DNA of 44,211 nucleotides from Mycobacterium sp. E3251 (GTDB lineage Bacteria > Actinomycetota > Actinomycetes > Mycobacteriales > Mycobacteriaceae): the NCBI RefSeq assembly GCF_001666835.1, contig NZ_LZJF01000204.1, positions 1-44,211 of the forward strand, in the 5' to 3' direction. Under the pieces are notes generated by a model. It made no database searches, had not been told where the DNA came from, and was given only the letters and a program-made list of their open reading frames with translations. Position 1 is the stretch's first letter, and every line of letters begins with the position of its first letter. Of the stretch, positions 31,000 through 42,804 are shown piece by piece. The translations under genes were made by a program, and so were the position numbers.

Positions 31000-32205
31000 C
31001 TAGAGGCCGAGCGCTTGATAGGTGCGGCGGACGAATTTCGGCTGCACTGATTGCAGCTTCGCCAGCGAGGTGTTACCGGCTACCGCCGCCGCCACGTCCG
31101 CGGACATGTCGGGCAAATTCTGGACGAGATAGATCAGGACCAGATCGGCGCTCGGATCGGCCTGCCACCACGTCCCGTACGCGCCCGGCCAGCTGAATGT
31201 CCCGAGCCCGCCGGGGCCGAACAGCGGCGCGCTCTTGGTGGGGTCGGTCACCACCGACAGATTCAGGCCGAAGCCACGGCCCACCCAGTACGGCGCCCCG
31301 AGAAAGTTGTGCCGCTTCTGCTCGTCGGTCAGCCGGTCGGTGCGCATCAGCCGGGCGGACTCCGGCGACAACACCCGCACGCCGTCGATCGTTCCCTCGC
31401 CGAGCAGCATCCGCACGAACCGCAGGTAGTCGTCGGCGGTCGACCACAGGCCGCCACCCGCGTTGGGGAACGACGGCGGCGTGATGTGCGGCGGACCCAT
31501 CACGTCGTGGTGCAGCTGGCCCTGCCCGTCGAGCCGGTACATGGTCGCGGCGCGGCGGCGCGCCTCGGGGGACACGAAGAACCCGGTGTCGGGCATGCCC
31601 ACCGGGCCCAGCACCCGTTCGTCGAGGACCTGGTGGAACGGCTTGCCCTCGATGCGTGCCGCGATGACGCCCAGCAGGTCGATGGAGTGGCTGTAGGTAA
31701 GTCGGTCGCCCGGCTGATGCACGAGCGGCAGCTTGGCCAGCTCGGCCAGCCAGGCGTCCGGGCCGTTGTTGAACGGCAGCCGCACGTAGGCCTTGGCGAT
31801 CGGCCCGGACACCGAGAATCCGTACGCCATGCCGCTGGTGTGGGTGAGCAGATCCTCGATGAGGATGGCGCGCTGCGCCGGATGCGTCCGGTCCAGGGGG
31901 CCGTGCGGGTCGTCGAGGACCCGCACGTCGGCGAGCTCGGGCGCCCAGCGCACGATCGGGTCTTTCAGTGTCAGCTTGCCCTCGTCGACCAGGCTCATCA
32001 CCGCCGCGACGGTGACCGGCTTGGTCATCGACGCGATCCGGAACAGCGTGTCGCGCTGCATCGGTAGGTCCGCGTCCACATCGCGGTAGCCGATTTCGTT
32101 GACCTGCAGCACTTCTCCGCGCTGCCACACCAGCGTCAGCGCACCGGCGAGCATGCCCGCGTCGCACACTTCGCGGACGGAGGCCGCATTGGCGTCGAGA
32201 TTCAC
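31000..32205 (-). CDS. Serine hydrolase of the beta-lactamase/esterase (class C, LipL-like) family
   Basis: A 401-residue protein of the class C beta-lactamase/DD-peptidase/esterase family. The catalytic SMTK is near residues 59-62 and the YxS motif is in LTYSHSIDLLG. LLTHTSGMAYG and a GPGGLGTFSWPGAYGTWW segment lie near the third active-site element. No signal peptide is seen, favouring a cytoplasmic or loosely associated esterase over a true beta-lactamase. M. tuberculosis has several relatives (for example Rv1367c and LipL). GTG start with TAACCT seven bases upstream, overlapping the stop of the STAS gene. Confidence 0.88.
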   Translation of the reverse strand: MNLDANAASVREVCDAGMLAGALTLVWQRGEVLQVNEIGYRDVDADLPMQRDTLFRIASMTKPVTVAAVMSLVDEGKLTLKDPIVRWAPELADVRVLDDPHGPLDRTHPAQRAILIEDLLTHTSGMAYGFSVSGPIAKAYVRLPFNNGPDAWLAELAKLPLVHQPGDRLTYSHSIDLLGVIAARIEGKPFHQVLDERVLGPVGMPDTGFFVSPEARRRAATMYRLDGQGQLHHDVMGPPHITPPSFPNAGGGLWSTADDYLRFVRMLLGEGTIDGVRVLSPESARLMRTDRLTDEQKRHNFLGAPYWVGRGFGLNLSVVTDPTKSAPLFGPGGLGTFSWPGAYGTWWQADPSADLVLIYLVQNLPDMSADVAAAVAGNTSLAKLQSVQPKFVRRTYQALGL

Positions 32206-32210
32206 CCGAA

Positions 32211-32582
32211 TCAGGTTAGCGTCGGGCCCGGGGGAGCCGCGGCCAAGGCTTCATCCACGGTGGGGTAGAGGTCGATGAACTCGTCGAGGCCCACGATGCG
32301 CAGCGGCCGGCTGGTTGCCGAGCCGTCGGCCGCCACCCGCAGTGACGTCGGGCTGTTCTCGGTCAGGCGATGCACCTCGACCAGCACGGTGATGCCGGCG
32401 GAGGACAGGAAATCGACCTCGGTGAGGTCGATGACGAGCACCGCGGGGGTGTCGGTGAGGGCAATGTCGATGTGCGTGGCGAGCGAGGGCGCGGTGATGA
32501 TGTCCACCACACCACTGACCTGCAGCACCACCGCGTCACCTGCATCGCGGCGGCTGACCCAGAACTCCTCGCTCCTCACCAT
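32211..32582 (-). CDS. STAS-domain anti-sigma factor antagonist-like protein
   Basis: A 123-residue single STAS domain. VLQVSGVVDIITAPSL begins the fold and VLVIDLTEVDFLSSAGITVL carries the Ser that RsbW-type kinases phosphorylate in anti-anti-sigma factors. There are no cysteines, so redox control of the kind described for M. tuberculosis RsfA would not apply. No anti-sigma kinase or sigma factor gene is nearby. ATG 32582 was chosen inside a longer open frame because the fold starts there. Five bases separate its stop from the hydrolase start. Confidence 0.85.
   Translation of the reverse strand: MVRSEEFWVSRRDAGDAVVLQVSGVVDIITAPSLATHIDIALTDTPAVLVIDLTEVDFLSSAGITVLVEVHRLTENSPTSLRVAADGSATSRPLRIVGLDEFIDLYPTVDEALAAAPPGPTLT
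32213..32218 (-). promoter_or_regulatory. -10 hexamer TAACCT, leaderless-type promoter of the hydrolase gene
   Basis: Reverse-strand TAACCT ends seven bases before GTG 32205 and overlaps the STAS stop codon. The hydrolase may therefore be transcribed both from here and by read-through. Confidence 0.4.
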
Positions 32583-32647
32583 CCGAACGTACTGTCTTCT
32601 CCGCAACGGCCGATCACCCGGGCCGACTCTTGGCCGGGCGGGTTCGG

Positions 32648-33304
32648 TCAGCGCCGCTGCGCGCGGACGTACCAGAACGCCATTTCGACCTGCGCGCCCT
32701 CGACCTCGCGGCGCATCGTGGCGGGTTCCAGCGACGCGATGTCCCAGCCCGCGCCGCCGAGGACGTCGCGCAGGGTGGACTCCGAGACCGCGGGCCGGGG
32801 CCACCGCTCGTCGGGGGCGTTGGCGTCGGAGAAGCAGCTGATCAGCAGCGTGGCGCCCGGCCTGGTCGCCCGGTGCGCCGCGGCCGCATAGTGGCGCTTG
32901 CCGTCGTCGTCGAGGCAGTGGAACATCCCGCTGTCGACAACGGTGTCGAACGCCTCGGTGTAGCCCTCCAGCTTGGTGGAGTCAGCCACCGCGAACGTCA
33001 CGTCGACCCCGGCGTCATGGGCCCGGCGCTGGGCGGTCACCAGCGCGGTGGGCGAGATGTCCAGCCCGGTGACCCGGAACCCGTTCTGCGCCAGGTAGAT
33101 GGCGTTGTCGCCGAGCCCGCAGCCGATGTCCAGGACGTCACCGTGAACCCAGCCGCCGCCGTGCCAGGCGATGACGTTGTCCTTGGGCGCCTTGGTATCC
33201 CACGGGGGTGTGGCCATCGGCGGGATGCCCTCGCCGGGGCTCTCGCCGCGGTAGAGCGCGTCGAAGTCCATTTGCTGCAGTCTGGAGAAGCCCGAGCCGG
33301 TCAT
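32648..33304 (-). CDS. Class I SAM-dependent methyltransferase (Rv1377c-like)
   Basis: A 218-residue methyltransferase. Motif I is VLDIGCGLGDNAIYLAQ near 59-75, the acidic residue of motif II is in VTGLDISPTAL, and VVDSGMFHCL follows in motif IV position. The N-terminus includes WDTKAPKDNVIAWHGGGW, seen in a group related to thiopurine-type methyltransferases. It resembles Rv1377c, which also lies near pyrR in M. tuberculosis. The start ATG 33304 lies seven bases from a TACCCT -10 hexamer; the longer open frame upstream is not supported. The substrate is unknown. Confidence 0.9.
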   Translation of the reverse strand: MTGSGFSRLQQMDFDALYRGESPGEGIPPMATPPWDTKAPKDNVIAWHGGGWVHGDVLDIGCGLGDNAIYLAQNGFRVTGLDISPTALVTAQRRAHDAGVDVTFAVADSTKLEGYTEAFDTVVDSGMFHCLDDDGKRHYAAAAHRATRPGATLLISCFSDANAPDERWPRPAVSESTLRDVLGGAGWDIASLEPATMRREVEGAQVEMAFWYVRAQRR

Positions 33305-33311
33305 TTTCGCC

Positions 33312-33317
33312 AGGGTA
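33312..33317 (-). promoter_or_regulatory. -10 hexamer TACCCT, leaderless promoter of the methyltransferase
   Basis: Reverse-strand TACCCT, seven bases, then ATG 33304. Confidence 0.5.
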
Positions 33318-33427
33318 GCGCGGCATCGTGTCCCCAGTGTGGCGGCCAAAATTTCATCCCGGTTTCGGTTGGGCAAAGGTACTGCAGCGTGCCCGCGATG
33401 CGCGGGCCGATATCGCCTGCTTGGTTT

Positions 33428-33433
33428 TAGTGT
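33428..33433 (+). promoter_or_regulatory. -10 hexamer TAGTGT, leaderless promoter of the CBM2 protein gene
   Basis: TAGTGT, seven bases, then ATG 33441. It lies within the 136-bp region divergent from the methyltransferase. Confidence 0.5.
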
Positions 33434-33440
33434 TGGCCGC

Positions 33441-33869
33441 ATGGCCGAACTGAAGTATCGCGTGAAGCGCTGGCGCACAGCGCTTCACGCATCCGTGTCG
33501 GCAGTGCTGGTTGCCGCCCTCGGGCTCGCCATCTCCCCGGCGGCTCACGCGGCTGCGGCCTCGGCGACGTTGTCGGTGGAACATGCGTGGCAGACCGGTT
33601 TCATCGCCAACTTCACCGTCACCAACTTGAGCACGGCGCCGCTCACCGACTGGCGGCTTGACTTCGACATGCCGGCGGGACAGTCCGTCGTGCACACGTG
33701 GAACAGCAACGTCACCCAGTCGGGCACCCACTTCGTCCTGACCCCCGCGAACTGGAATCGCAGCATCGCACCGGGTGGCTCAGCCACCGGTGGGCTGCGA
33801 GGCGTGGTGATCGGTTCCTTCACGCCGCCGTCGAACTGTCTGCTCAACGGGCAAGTTCCCTGCACCTAG
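33441..33869 (+). CDS. Secreted carbohydrate-binding module (CBM2) protein, Rv1987-like
   Basis: A 142-residue exported protein: signal peptide (VKRWRTALHASVSAVLVAAL and cleavage after AHA) followed by one CBM2 domain and no catalytic domain. Three solvent-facing Trp expected of cellulose/chitin-binding CBM2 modules are present in HAWQTGF, DWRLDF and PANWNRSI. HTWNSN and a C-terminal SNCLLNG-QVPC pair of cysteines complete it. It is very close to Rv1987 of M. tuberculosis as I recall that sequence, including the length. Rv1987 sits elsewhere, in the RD2 region. A free CBM could bind cellulose, host glycans or self polymers. Confidence 0.9.
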   Translation: MAELKYRVKRWRTALHASVSAVLVAALGLAISPAAHAAAASATLSVEHAWQTGFIANFTVTNLSTAPLTDWRLDFDMPAGQSVVHTWNSNVTQSGTHFVLTPANWNRSIAPGGSATGGLRGVVIGSFTPPSNCLLNGQVPCT

Positions 33870-34031
33870 CGGCGGCTGCGCACCGAGACTCGCGGTAGGG
33901 CGCGCGTCGAAGCCCTCCGCCGCGGTGGGCGAAGCCCGAGCCCAGCGGGACACCTGGGACCGGTGGGGCTGGGCGGGCCTTCCTCGACGGCGCCACCCGT
34001 GCCTCACACCGGCGCGCTCGCGAAGAAGTGC

Positions 34032-34037
34032 TACGCT
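34032..34037 (+). promoter_or_regulatory. -10 hexamer TACGCT of the pyr operon
   Basis: TACGCT lies 63 bases before the pyrR ATG. Transcription would begin around 34044, just before the hairpin that covers the Shine-Dalgarno sequence. No clear -35 element is seen. Confidence 0.5.
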
Positions 34038-34048
34038 GCCGGGCAGTC

Positions 34049-34091
34049 GACATCCTTTAACGATCCGTCCGGCGAGGCGGAGAAGGAGGTC
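34049..34091 (+). promoter_or_regulatory. pyr leader hairpin with PyrR-type loop and sequestered Shine-Dalgarno
   Basis: GACATCCTT (34049-34057) pairs at eight of nine positions with AAGGAGGTC (34083-34091), which holds the Shine-Dalgarno sequence of pyrR. Inside, CCG (34065-34067) and CGG (34078-34080) close a ten-base loop TCCGGCGAGG (34068-34077). This is the same length and pattern as the UCCAGAGAGG PyrR-binding loop of Bacillus. PyrR binding would stabilise the hairpin and block translation, as described for M. smegmatis pyr regulation. No attenuator terminator is visible. Confidence 0.7.
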
Positions 34092-34100
34092 AAGTCTCGT

Positions 34101-34673
34101 ATGGGTGCTTTGGGTGAGAGCGGCGTGGGCCGCGAATCCCGGGAATTGATGTCGGCGGCCGACGTGGGTCGCACCATTTCCCGTATCGCACACCAGATCA
34201 TCGAAAAGACCGCTCTGGATGGTCCCGACGCGCCGCGGGTGGTGCTGTTGGGAATTCCGACCCGCGGCGTGATCCTGGCCAAGCGCCTGGCCGCCAACAT
34301 CGCCGAGTACAGCGGTGTGCAGGTAGGTAACGGCGGCCTCGACATCACCCTCTACCGCGACGATCTGATGCAGAAGCCGCCGCGGCCGCTCGAGGCCACC
34401 TCGATCCCGGCCGGCGGCATCGACGACGCCCTGGTGATCCTCATCGACGACGTGCTGTACTCCGGGCGCTCGGTGCGCTCAGCGCTGGACGCGCTGCGTG
34501 ACGTCGGCCGGCCGCGGGTGGTGCAACTCGCGGTGCTGGTCGACCGCGGCCATCGCGAGCTGCCGCTGCGCGCGGACTACGTCGGCAAGAACGTCCCCAC
34601 CTCGCGCAGCGAGAGCGTGCACGTGCTGCTGGCCGAGCAGGACGGTCGCGACGGGGTGGTGATCTCGCGATGA
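34101..34673 (+). CDS. pyrR: Bifunctional pyr operon regulator/uracil phosphoribosyltransferase PyrR
   Basis: A 190-residue PRTase-fold protein that binds pyr mRNA in a UMP-dependent way and usually also converts uracil plus PRPP to UMP. The start is ATG 34101, 11 bases after AAGGAGG. Features are the ISRIAHQIIEK helix, LLGIPTRGV, the PRPP loop LVILIDDVLYSGRSVRSAL near 112-130, and KNVPTSRSESVHV near the end. It heads the pyrimidine operon and overlaps pyrB by 4 nt. The leader hairpin upstream is its expected RNA target. Confidence 0.97.
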   Translation: MGALGESGVGRESRELMSAADVGRTISRIAHQIIEKTALDGPDAPRVVLLGIPTRGVILAKRLAANIAEYSGVQVGNGGLDITLYRDDLMQKPPRPLEATSIPAGGIDDALVILIDDVLYSGRSVRSALDALRDVGRPRVVQLAVLVDRGHRELPLRADYVGKNVPTSRSESVHVLLAEQDGRDGVVISR

Positions 34674-35626
34674 CGCGTCACCTGCTGGCGGCCGGCGACC
34701 TGAGCCGCGACGAGGCCACCGCCATCCTCGACGACGCGGACCGGTTCGCCGAGGCGCTGGTGGGCCGCGAGATCAAGAAGCTGCCGACGCTGCGCGGGCG
34801 CACCGTGATCACGATGTTCTACGAGAACTCCACCCGCACCCGGGTGTCGTTCGAGGTGGCCGGCAAGTGGATGAGCGCCGACGTGATCAACGTCAGCGCT
34901 GCCGGATCGTCGGTGGGCAAGGGGGAGTCGCTGCGCGACACCGCATTGACGCTGCGGGCGGCCGGCGCCGACGCGCTGATCATCCGCCACCCGGCGTCCG
35001 GCGCGGCACACCTGCTGGCCGAGTGGACGGGCAGCGCGAACGAAGGCCCCTCGGTGATCAACGCCGGGGACGGCACCCACGAGCACCCGACGCAGGCGCT
35101 GCTCGACGCGCTCACCATCCGCCAGCGCCTCGGCGGCATCGAGGGCCGGCGCATCGTGATCGTCGGCGACATCCTGCACAGCCGGGTCGCCCGCTCCAAC
35201 GTCATGCTGCTGAACACCCTGGGCGCCGAGGTGGTGCTGGTGGCGCCGCCGACGCTGTTGCCGGTAGGGGTCGACGGCTGGCCGGTCACCGTGGCAGGCG
35301 ACTTCGACGCCGAATTGCCCGCCGCCGACGCCGTGCTGATGCTGCGGGTGCAGGCCGAGCGGATGAACGGCGGCTTCTTCCCGTCCGTGCGCGAATACTC
35401 CTCCCGCTACGGGCTTTCCGACCGCCGCCAGGCCATGCTGCCCGGCCACGCCGTGGTGCTGCATCCGGGGCCGATGCTGCGGGGCATGGAGATCGCGTCG
35501 TCGGTGGCCGACTCGTCGCAATCGGCCGTCCTGCAGCAGGTTTCCAATGGCGTGCACGTGCGGATGGCGGTGCTGTTCCATGTGCTGGTGGGCGCGGAAT
35601 CCGCCGGAGAAGAGGGCGTGGCATGA
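34670..35626 (+). CDS. pyrB: Aspartate carbamoyltransferase catalytic subunit
   Basis: Carbamoyl phosphate plus aspartate to carbamoyl aspartate, the committed step of pyrimidine synthesis. The 318-residue enzyme has the carbamoyl-phosphate motif FYENSTRTRVSFE near 47-59, KGESLRDT, the HPASGAAH segment, GDGTHEHPTQALLD, and LHPGPMLRGMEI near the end. No pyrI regulatory subunit is present; in actinobacteria pyrB often works with DHOase. It overlaps pyrR and pyrC by 4 nt. Confidence 0.97.
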   Translation: MTRHLLAAGDLSRDEATAILDDADRFAEALVGREIKKLPTLRGRTVITMFYENSTRTRVSFEVAGKWMSADVINVSAAGSSVGKGESLRDTALTLRAAGADALIIRHPASGAAHLLAEWTGSANEGPSVINAGDGTHEHPTQALLDALTIRQRLGGIEGRRIVIVGDILHSRVARSNVMLLNTLGAEVVLVAPPTLLPVGVDGWPVTVAGDFDAELPAADAVLMLRVQAERMNGGFFPSVREYSSRYGLSDRRQAMLPGHAVVLHPGPMLRGMEIASSVADSSQSAVLQQVSNGVHVRMAVLFHVLVGAESAGEEGVA

Positions 35627-36915
35627 GCGTGCTGATTCGCGGGGTCCGGTTGTACGGCGAGGGCGAGCGGGTCGACGTGCTCGTCGATGACGGCCAGATC
35701 GCCGAAATCGGTACGGGCCTGGAGATTCCCGACACCGCGGACGTCATCGACGCCACCGGTCACGTGCTGTTGCCGGGACTGGTCGACCTGCACACCCATC
35801 TGCGCGAACCCGGCCGCGAGTACGCCGAGGACATCGAAACCGGTTCGGCCGCAGCGGCGTTGGGCGGCTACACCGCGGTATTCGCGATGGCCAACACCAA
35901 CCCGGTCGCCGACAGCCCGGTGGTCACCGACCACGTGTGGCACCGCGGCCAACAGGTCGGCCTGGTCGACGTGCACCCCGTCGGCGCCGTCACCGTCGGA
36001 CTGGCCGGCGCGGAACTGACCGAGATGGGCATGATGGCGGCCGGGGCCGGCCAGGTCCGGATGTTCTCCGACGACGGCATCTGCGTGCACGACCCGCTGG
36101 TGATGCGCCGCGCCCTCGAGTACGCCACCGGCCTGGGGGTGCTCATCGCCCAGCACGCCGAGGAACCCAGGCTGACCGTCGGCGCCGTCGCCCACGAGGG
36201 ACCGACCGCCGCCCGGTTGGGGCTCTCGGGATGGCCGCGGGCCGCCGAGGAGTCGATCGTGGCCCGCGACGCGCTGCTGGCGCGTGACGCCGGCGCCCGC
36301 GTCCACATCTGCCACGCGTCCACCGCGGGCACCGTCGAGATCGTGAGATGGGCCAAGGAGCAAGGGATTTCGATCACCGCCGAGGTCACCCCACATCACC
36401 TGATGCTCGACGACGGCAGGCTGGCCAGCTACGACGGGCGCAATCGCGTCAACCCGCCGCTGCGCGAGGCCGCCGACGCGGTGGCGCTGCGCCAGGCCCT
36501 GGCCGACGGTGTCATCGACTGTGTGGCCACCGACCATGCCCCGCACGCCGAGCACGAGAAGTGCGTGGAATTCGCCGCGGCCCGTCCCGGCATGCTGGGT
36601 CTGCAGACCGCGCTGTCGGTCGTGGTGCAGACGATGGTGACGCCGGGGCTGTTGACCTGGCGTGACGTCGCGCGGGTGATGAGTGAAAACCCCGCGCGCA
36701 TCGTCGGGCTGCCCGATCACGGCCGTCCGCTGGAGGTGGGGGAGCCGGCCAACCTGACCGTGGTGGATCCCGACACCACCTGGACGGTCGCCGGGTCGGA
36801 TCTGGCCAGCCGGTCGGCCAACACGCCATTCGAGTCGATGGCGCTGCCCGCCACCGTCACGGCGACCCTGTTGCGCGGCAAAGTCACCGCTCGAGACGGG
36901 AAGTGCCCGGCATGA
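35623..36915 (+). CDS. pyrC: Dihydroorotase (class I)
   Basis: Cyclises carbamoyl aspartate to dihydroorotate. The 430-residue amidohydrolase has the metal-binding DLHTHLREPG, FSDDG where other amidohydrolases carry the carboxylated Lys region, and IAQHAEE. ICHAST, EVTPHHLML, and the catalytic Asp in ATDHAPH follow. This is the active zinc-site set, so it is a functional DHOase rather than the inactive paralogue. ATG 35623 overlaps pyrB by 4 nt; the upstream open frame is a pyrB shadow. Confidence 0.96.
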   Translation: MSVLIRGVRLYGEGERVDVLVDDGQIAEIGTGLEIPDTADVIDATGHVLLPGLVDLHTHLREPGREYAEDIETGSAAAALGGYTAVFAMANTNPVADSPVVTDHVWHRGQQVGLVDVHPVGAVTVGLAGAELTEMGMMAAGAGQVRMFSDDGICVHDPLVMRRALEYATGLGVLIAQHAEEPRLTVGAVAHEGPTAARLGLSGWPRAAEESIVARDALLARDAGARVHICHASTAGTVEIVRWAKEQGISITAEVTPHHLMLDDGRLASYDGRNRVNPPLREAADAVALRQALADGVIDCVATDHAPHAEHEKCVEFAAARPGMLGLQTALSVVVQTMVTPGLLTWRDVARVMSENPARIVGLPDHGRPLEVGEPANLTVVDPDTTWTVAGSDLASRSANTPFESMALPATVTATLLRGKVTARDGKCPA

Positions 36916-37412
36916 ACTCCGCCACGCTGGTGGGTTCGCTGATCTTTGCGGCCGTGCTGGTGGTGGTCATCGCGGTGGTGATCCAGCTGATGATGCGCGG
37001 CTGGCGGCGCCGTTCGCAGCGGCAGGCGGAGCTGATCGGCGAACTGCCCGAGGTGCCCGACCAGGTGGGCGCGGCGATTGCCACCACCCGCGGCCACTAC
37101 TGCGGTTCCATGATGGCGCCCGATTGGAACGAGCGGATCGCGGCCGGCGATCTGGGTTACCGGAGCAAAGGAGTGCTGACCCGCTACTCCGGCGGAATCA
37201 TGGTGGAACGGCTACGGGCCCAACCAATTTGGATCCCAAACGACTCGATCAGCGCTATCCGCATGGAGCGCAGCATGGGGGGCAGGGCGCCGGCCCGGAT
37301 CGGGATATTGGCGATTCGGTGGCGCCTGCCATCGGGGGTCGAGATCGACACCGGCTTTCGCGCAAACCACCGCGACGACTACGCCGAGTGGCTGAAAGAG
37401 GAAGCAGCGTGA
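36912..37412 (+). CDS. Membrane-anchored conserved protein in the pyr operon (Rv1382-like)
   Basis: A 166-residue protein with one N-terminal membrane helix (about 4-28) and a basic stop-transfer (RGWRRRSQRQ). A cytoplasmic beta-rich domain follows, with GVLTRYSGGIMVERL and PIWIPNDSISAIRME, resembling a PH-like fold. It lies between pyrC and carA with 4-nt overlaps on both sides, as in other mycobacteria, so it must be translated with the pathway. A role in pyrimidine metabolism is not evident. ATG 36912 preferred over GTG 36903. Confidence 0.85.
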   Translation: MNSATLVGSLIFAAVLVVVIAVVIQLMMRGWRRRSQRQAELIGELPEVPDQVGAAIATTRGHYCGSMMAPDWNERIAAGDLGYRSKGVLTRYSGGIMVERLRAQPIWIPNDSISAIRMERSMGGRAPARIGILAIRWRLPSGVEIDTGFRANHRDDYAEWLKEEAA

Positions 37413-38544
37413 CAGACAAGGCCCTACTGGTACTCGAGGACGGGCGGGTCTTCACCGGCACGCCGTTCGGCAAGGTCGGCGAAACACTGGGCGAGGCCGT
37501 GTTTTCCACCGGCATGTCCGGCTACCAGGAGACGCTGACCGATCCCAGCTATCACCGGCAGATCGTGGTGGCCACCGCGCCCCAGATCGGCAACACCGGC
37601 TGGAACGGTGAGGACGGTGAGAGCCGCGGCGACAAGATCTGGGTCGCCGGTTACGCGGTGCGCGACCCGTCGCCGCGCGCGTCCAACTGGCGCGCCACCG
37701 GCACCCTGGAGGACGAGCTGGTGCGCCAGCACGTCGTCGGCATCGCCGGCATCGACACCCGTGCGGTGGTGCGCCACCTGCGCACCCGCGGATCGATGAA
37801 GGCGGGGGTGTTCTCCGGAGAGGCGCTCGCCGACCCTGACGAACTGGTGCGGCGGGTGCGCGGGCAGCAGTCGATGCTGGGCGCCGACCTGGCCGGCGAG
37901 GTCAGCACCCCGGAGCGCTACGTCGTGGAATCCGAAGGGCCGCAACGCTTCACGGTGGTAGCGCTGGACCTGGGCATCAAGACCAACACCCCGCGCAATT
38001 TCGCGCGCCGCGGCGTCCGCAGCCACGTGTTGCCGTCGTCGACGAGCTTCGAGCAGATCGCCGACATCGCACCCGACGGCGTGTTCTTGTCCAACGGCCC
38101 CGGCGACCCCGCGACCGCCGACCACGTCGTCGCGCTCACCCGCGAGGTGCTGGGCGCCGGGATTCCCTTGTTCGGCATCTGCTTCGGCAACCAGATACTG
38201 GGCCGGGCGCTGGGCCTGTCCACCTACAAGATGGTCTTCGGCCATCGCGGCATCAACATCCCGGTGATGGACCACGCGACCGGGCGGGTGGCGGTGACCG
38301 CACAAAACCACGGCTTCGCGCTGGAAGGCGAGGCCGGCCAGTCCTTCGACACCCCGTTCGGGCAGGCCGTTGTCAGCCACACCTGCGCCAACGACGGGGT
38401 GGTCGAGGGCGTCAAACTCGCTGACGGGCGGGCGTTCTCGGTGCAGTACCACCCCGAGGCCGCCGCCGGTCCCCACGACGCGGAATACCTGTTCGACCAA
38501 TTCATCGACCTGATGGCCGCCCAACAGAGCGAAAGGGGGCGCTA

Positions 38545-38545
<1 letters not shown>
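37409..38545 (+). CDS. carA: Carbamoyl phosphate synthetase small subunit (glutaminase)
   Basis: Supplies ammonia from glutamine to CarB. The 378-residue protein has the N-terminal CPSase_sm domain (LVLEDGRVFTGTPFG, and FSTGMSGYQETLTDPSY) and a C-terminal class I glutamine amidotransferase. The nucleophile Cys is in PLFGICFGNQ and the His/Glu pair is in VQYHPEA. VFLSNGPGDP is the oxyanion strand. GTG start overlapping the Rv1382-like gene by 4 nt; its TAG shares one base with the carB GTG. Confidence 0.97.
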
Positions 38546-41900
<3,355 letters not shown>

Positions 41901-41904
<4 letters not shown>

Positions 41905-42728
41905 CGGGCTTCGGCGTCCGGCTGGCCGACGCCAAGGCGCAACGCGGCCCGCTGTGCGTGGGCATCGACCCGCACCCCGAGCTGCTACGCGCATGGGATT
42001 TGCCTACGACCGCCGACGGGCTGGCCGCGTTCTGCGACATCTGCGTCGAGGCGTTCGCCGGTTTCGCCGTCGTCAAGCCCCAGGTGGCGTTCTTCGAGCC
42101 CTACGGCGCCGCCGGGTTCGCCGTGCTGGAACGCACCATCGCGGCCCTGCGGTCGGCCGGCGTGCTGGTGCTGGCCGACGCGAAGCGCGGCGACATCGGC
42201 AGCACGATGGCGGCGTACGCCGCCGCCTGGGCGGGGGACTCGCCGCTGGCCGCCGACGCCGTGACGGCCTCGCCGTACCTGGGGTTCGGCTCGCTGCGGC
42301 CGCTGCTGGAAGCCGCCGCGGCGCACGATCGCGGCGTGTTCGTGTTGGCGGCCACCTCCAACCCGGAGGGGGCGACCGTCCAGCGCGCCGCGTTCGACGG
42401 CCGCACGGTCGCCCAGCTGGTCGTCGACCAGGCCGCGGTGGTGAACAAGTCCGCCACGCCGTCCGGACCCGGCTACGTCGGCGTGGTGGTGGGCGCGACG
42501 GTCCTGCAGGCCCCCGACCTCACCGCGCTGGGCGGGCCGGTCCTGGTGCCGGGGCTGGGCGTGCAGGGTGGCCGGCCGGAGGCGCTTGCCGGGCTCGGCG
42601 GGGCGCATCCCGGCCAGCTGCTGCCCGCGGTGGCCCGCGAGGTGCTGCGCGCCGGGCCGGGAGTCCCCGAGCTGCGGGCGGCCGGCGAGCGGATGCTGGA
42701 CGCGGTGGCCTATCTGGGAGCCCCCTAG
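41901..42728 (+). CDS. pyrF: Orotidine 5'-phosphate decarboxylase, type 2
   Basis: Final step of UMP synthesis. The 275-residue enzyme belongs to the longer type 2 (mycobacterial/fungal-length) group. CVGIDPHPELL is near the start, VVKPQVAFFEPYG follows, and the catalytic DAKRGDIGSTM carries the Lys-Asp pair. ATSNPEGATVQ and a phosphate-binding VPGLGVQGG near the C-terminus complete the site. GTG 41901 overlaps carB by 4 nt. pyrE and pyrD are not in this operon, as is usual in mycobacteria. Confidence 0.96.
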
Positions 42729-42804
42729 ACGCCCCGCTGGGCGCCGAGCGCGGCCCCTGCGCACTCCGAAACGCCACGGCCGCGCCCGAGGCCTCAGGCG
42801 CGTG

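Noticed and set aside
31000..32205. Calling the serine hydrolase an antibiotic-resistance beta-lactamase
   Set aside because: It has the fold and SxxK/YxS motifs but no signal peptide and no class C KTG motif that I can place. Esterase/peptidase relatives are more common in mycobacteria.
32211..32582. Naming the STAS protein RsfA
   Set aside because: It lacks the cysteines on which redox control of RsfA depends, and no cognate anti-sigma gene is adjacent.
34032..34100. Transcription attenuator in the pyr leader
   Set aside because: The leader has one hairpin overlapping the Shine-Dalgarno and no following terminator stem or T-run.
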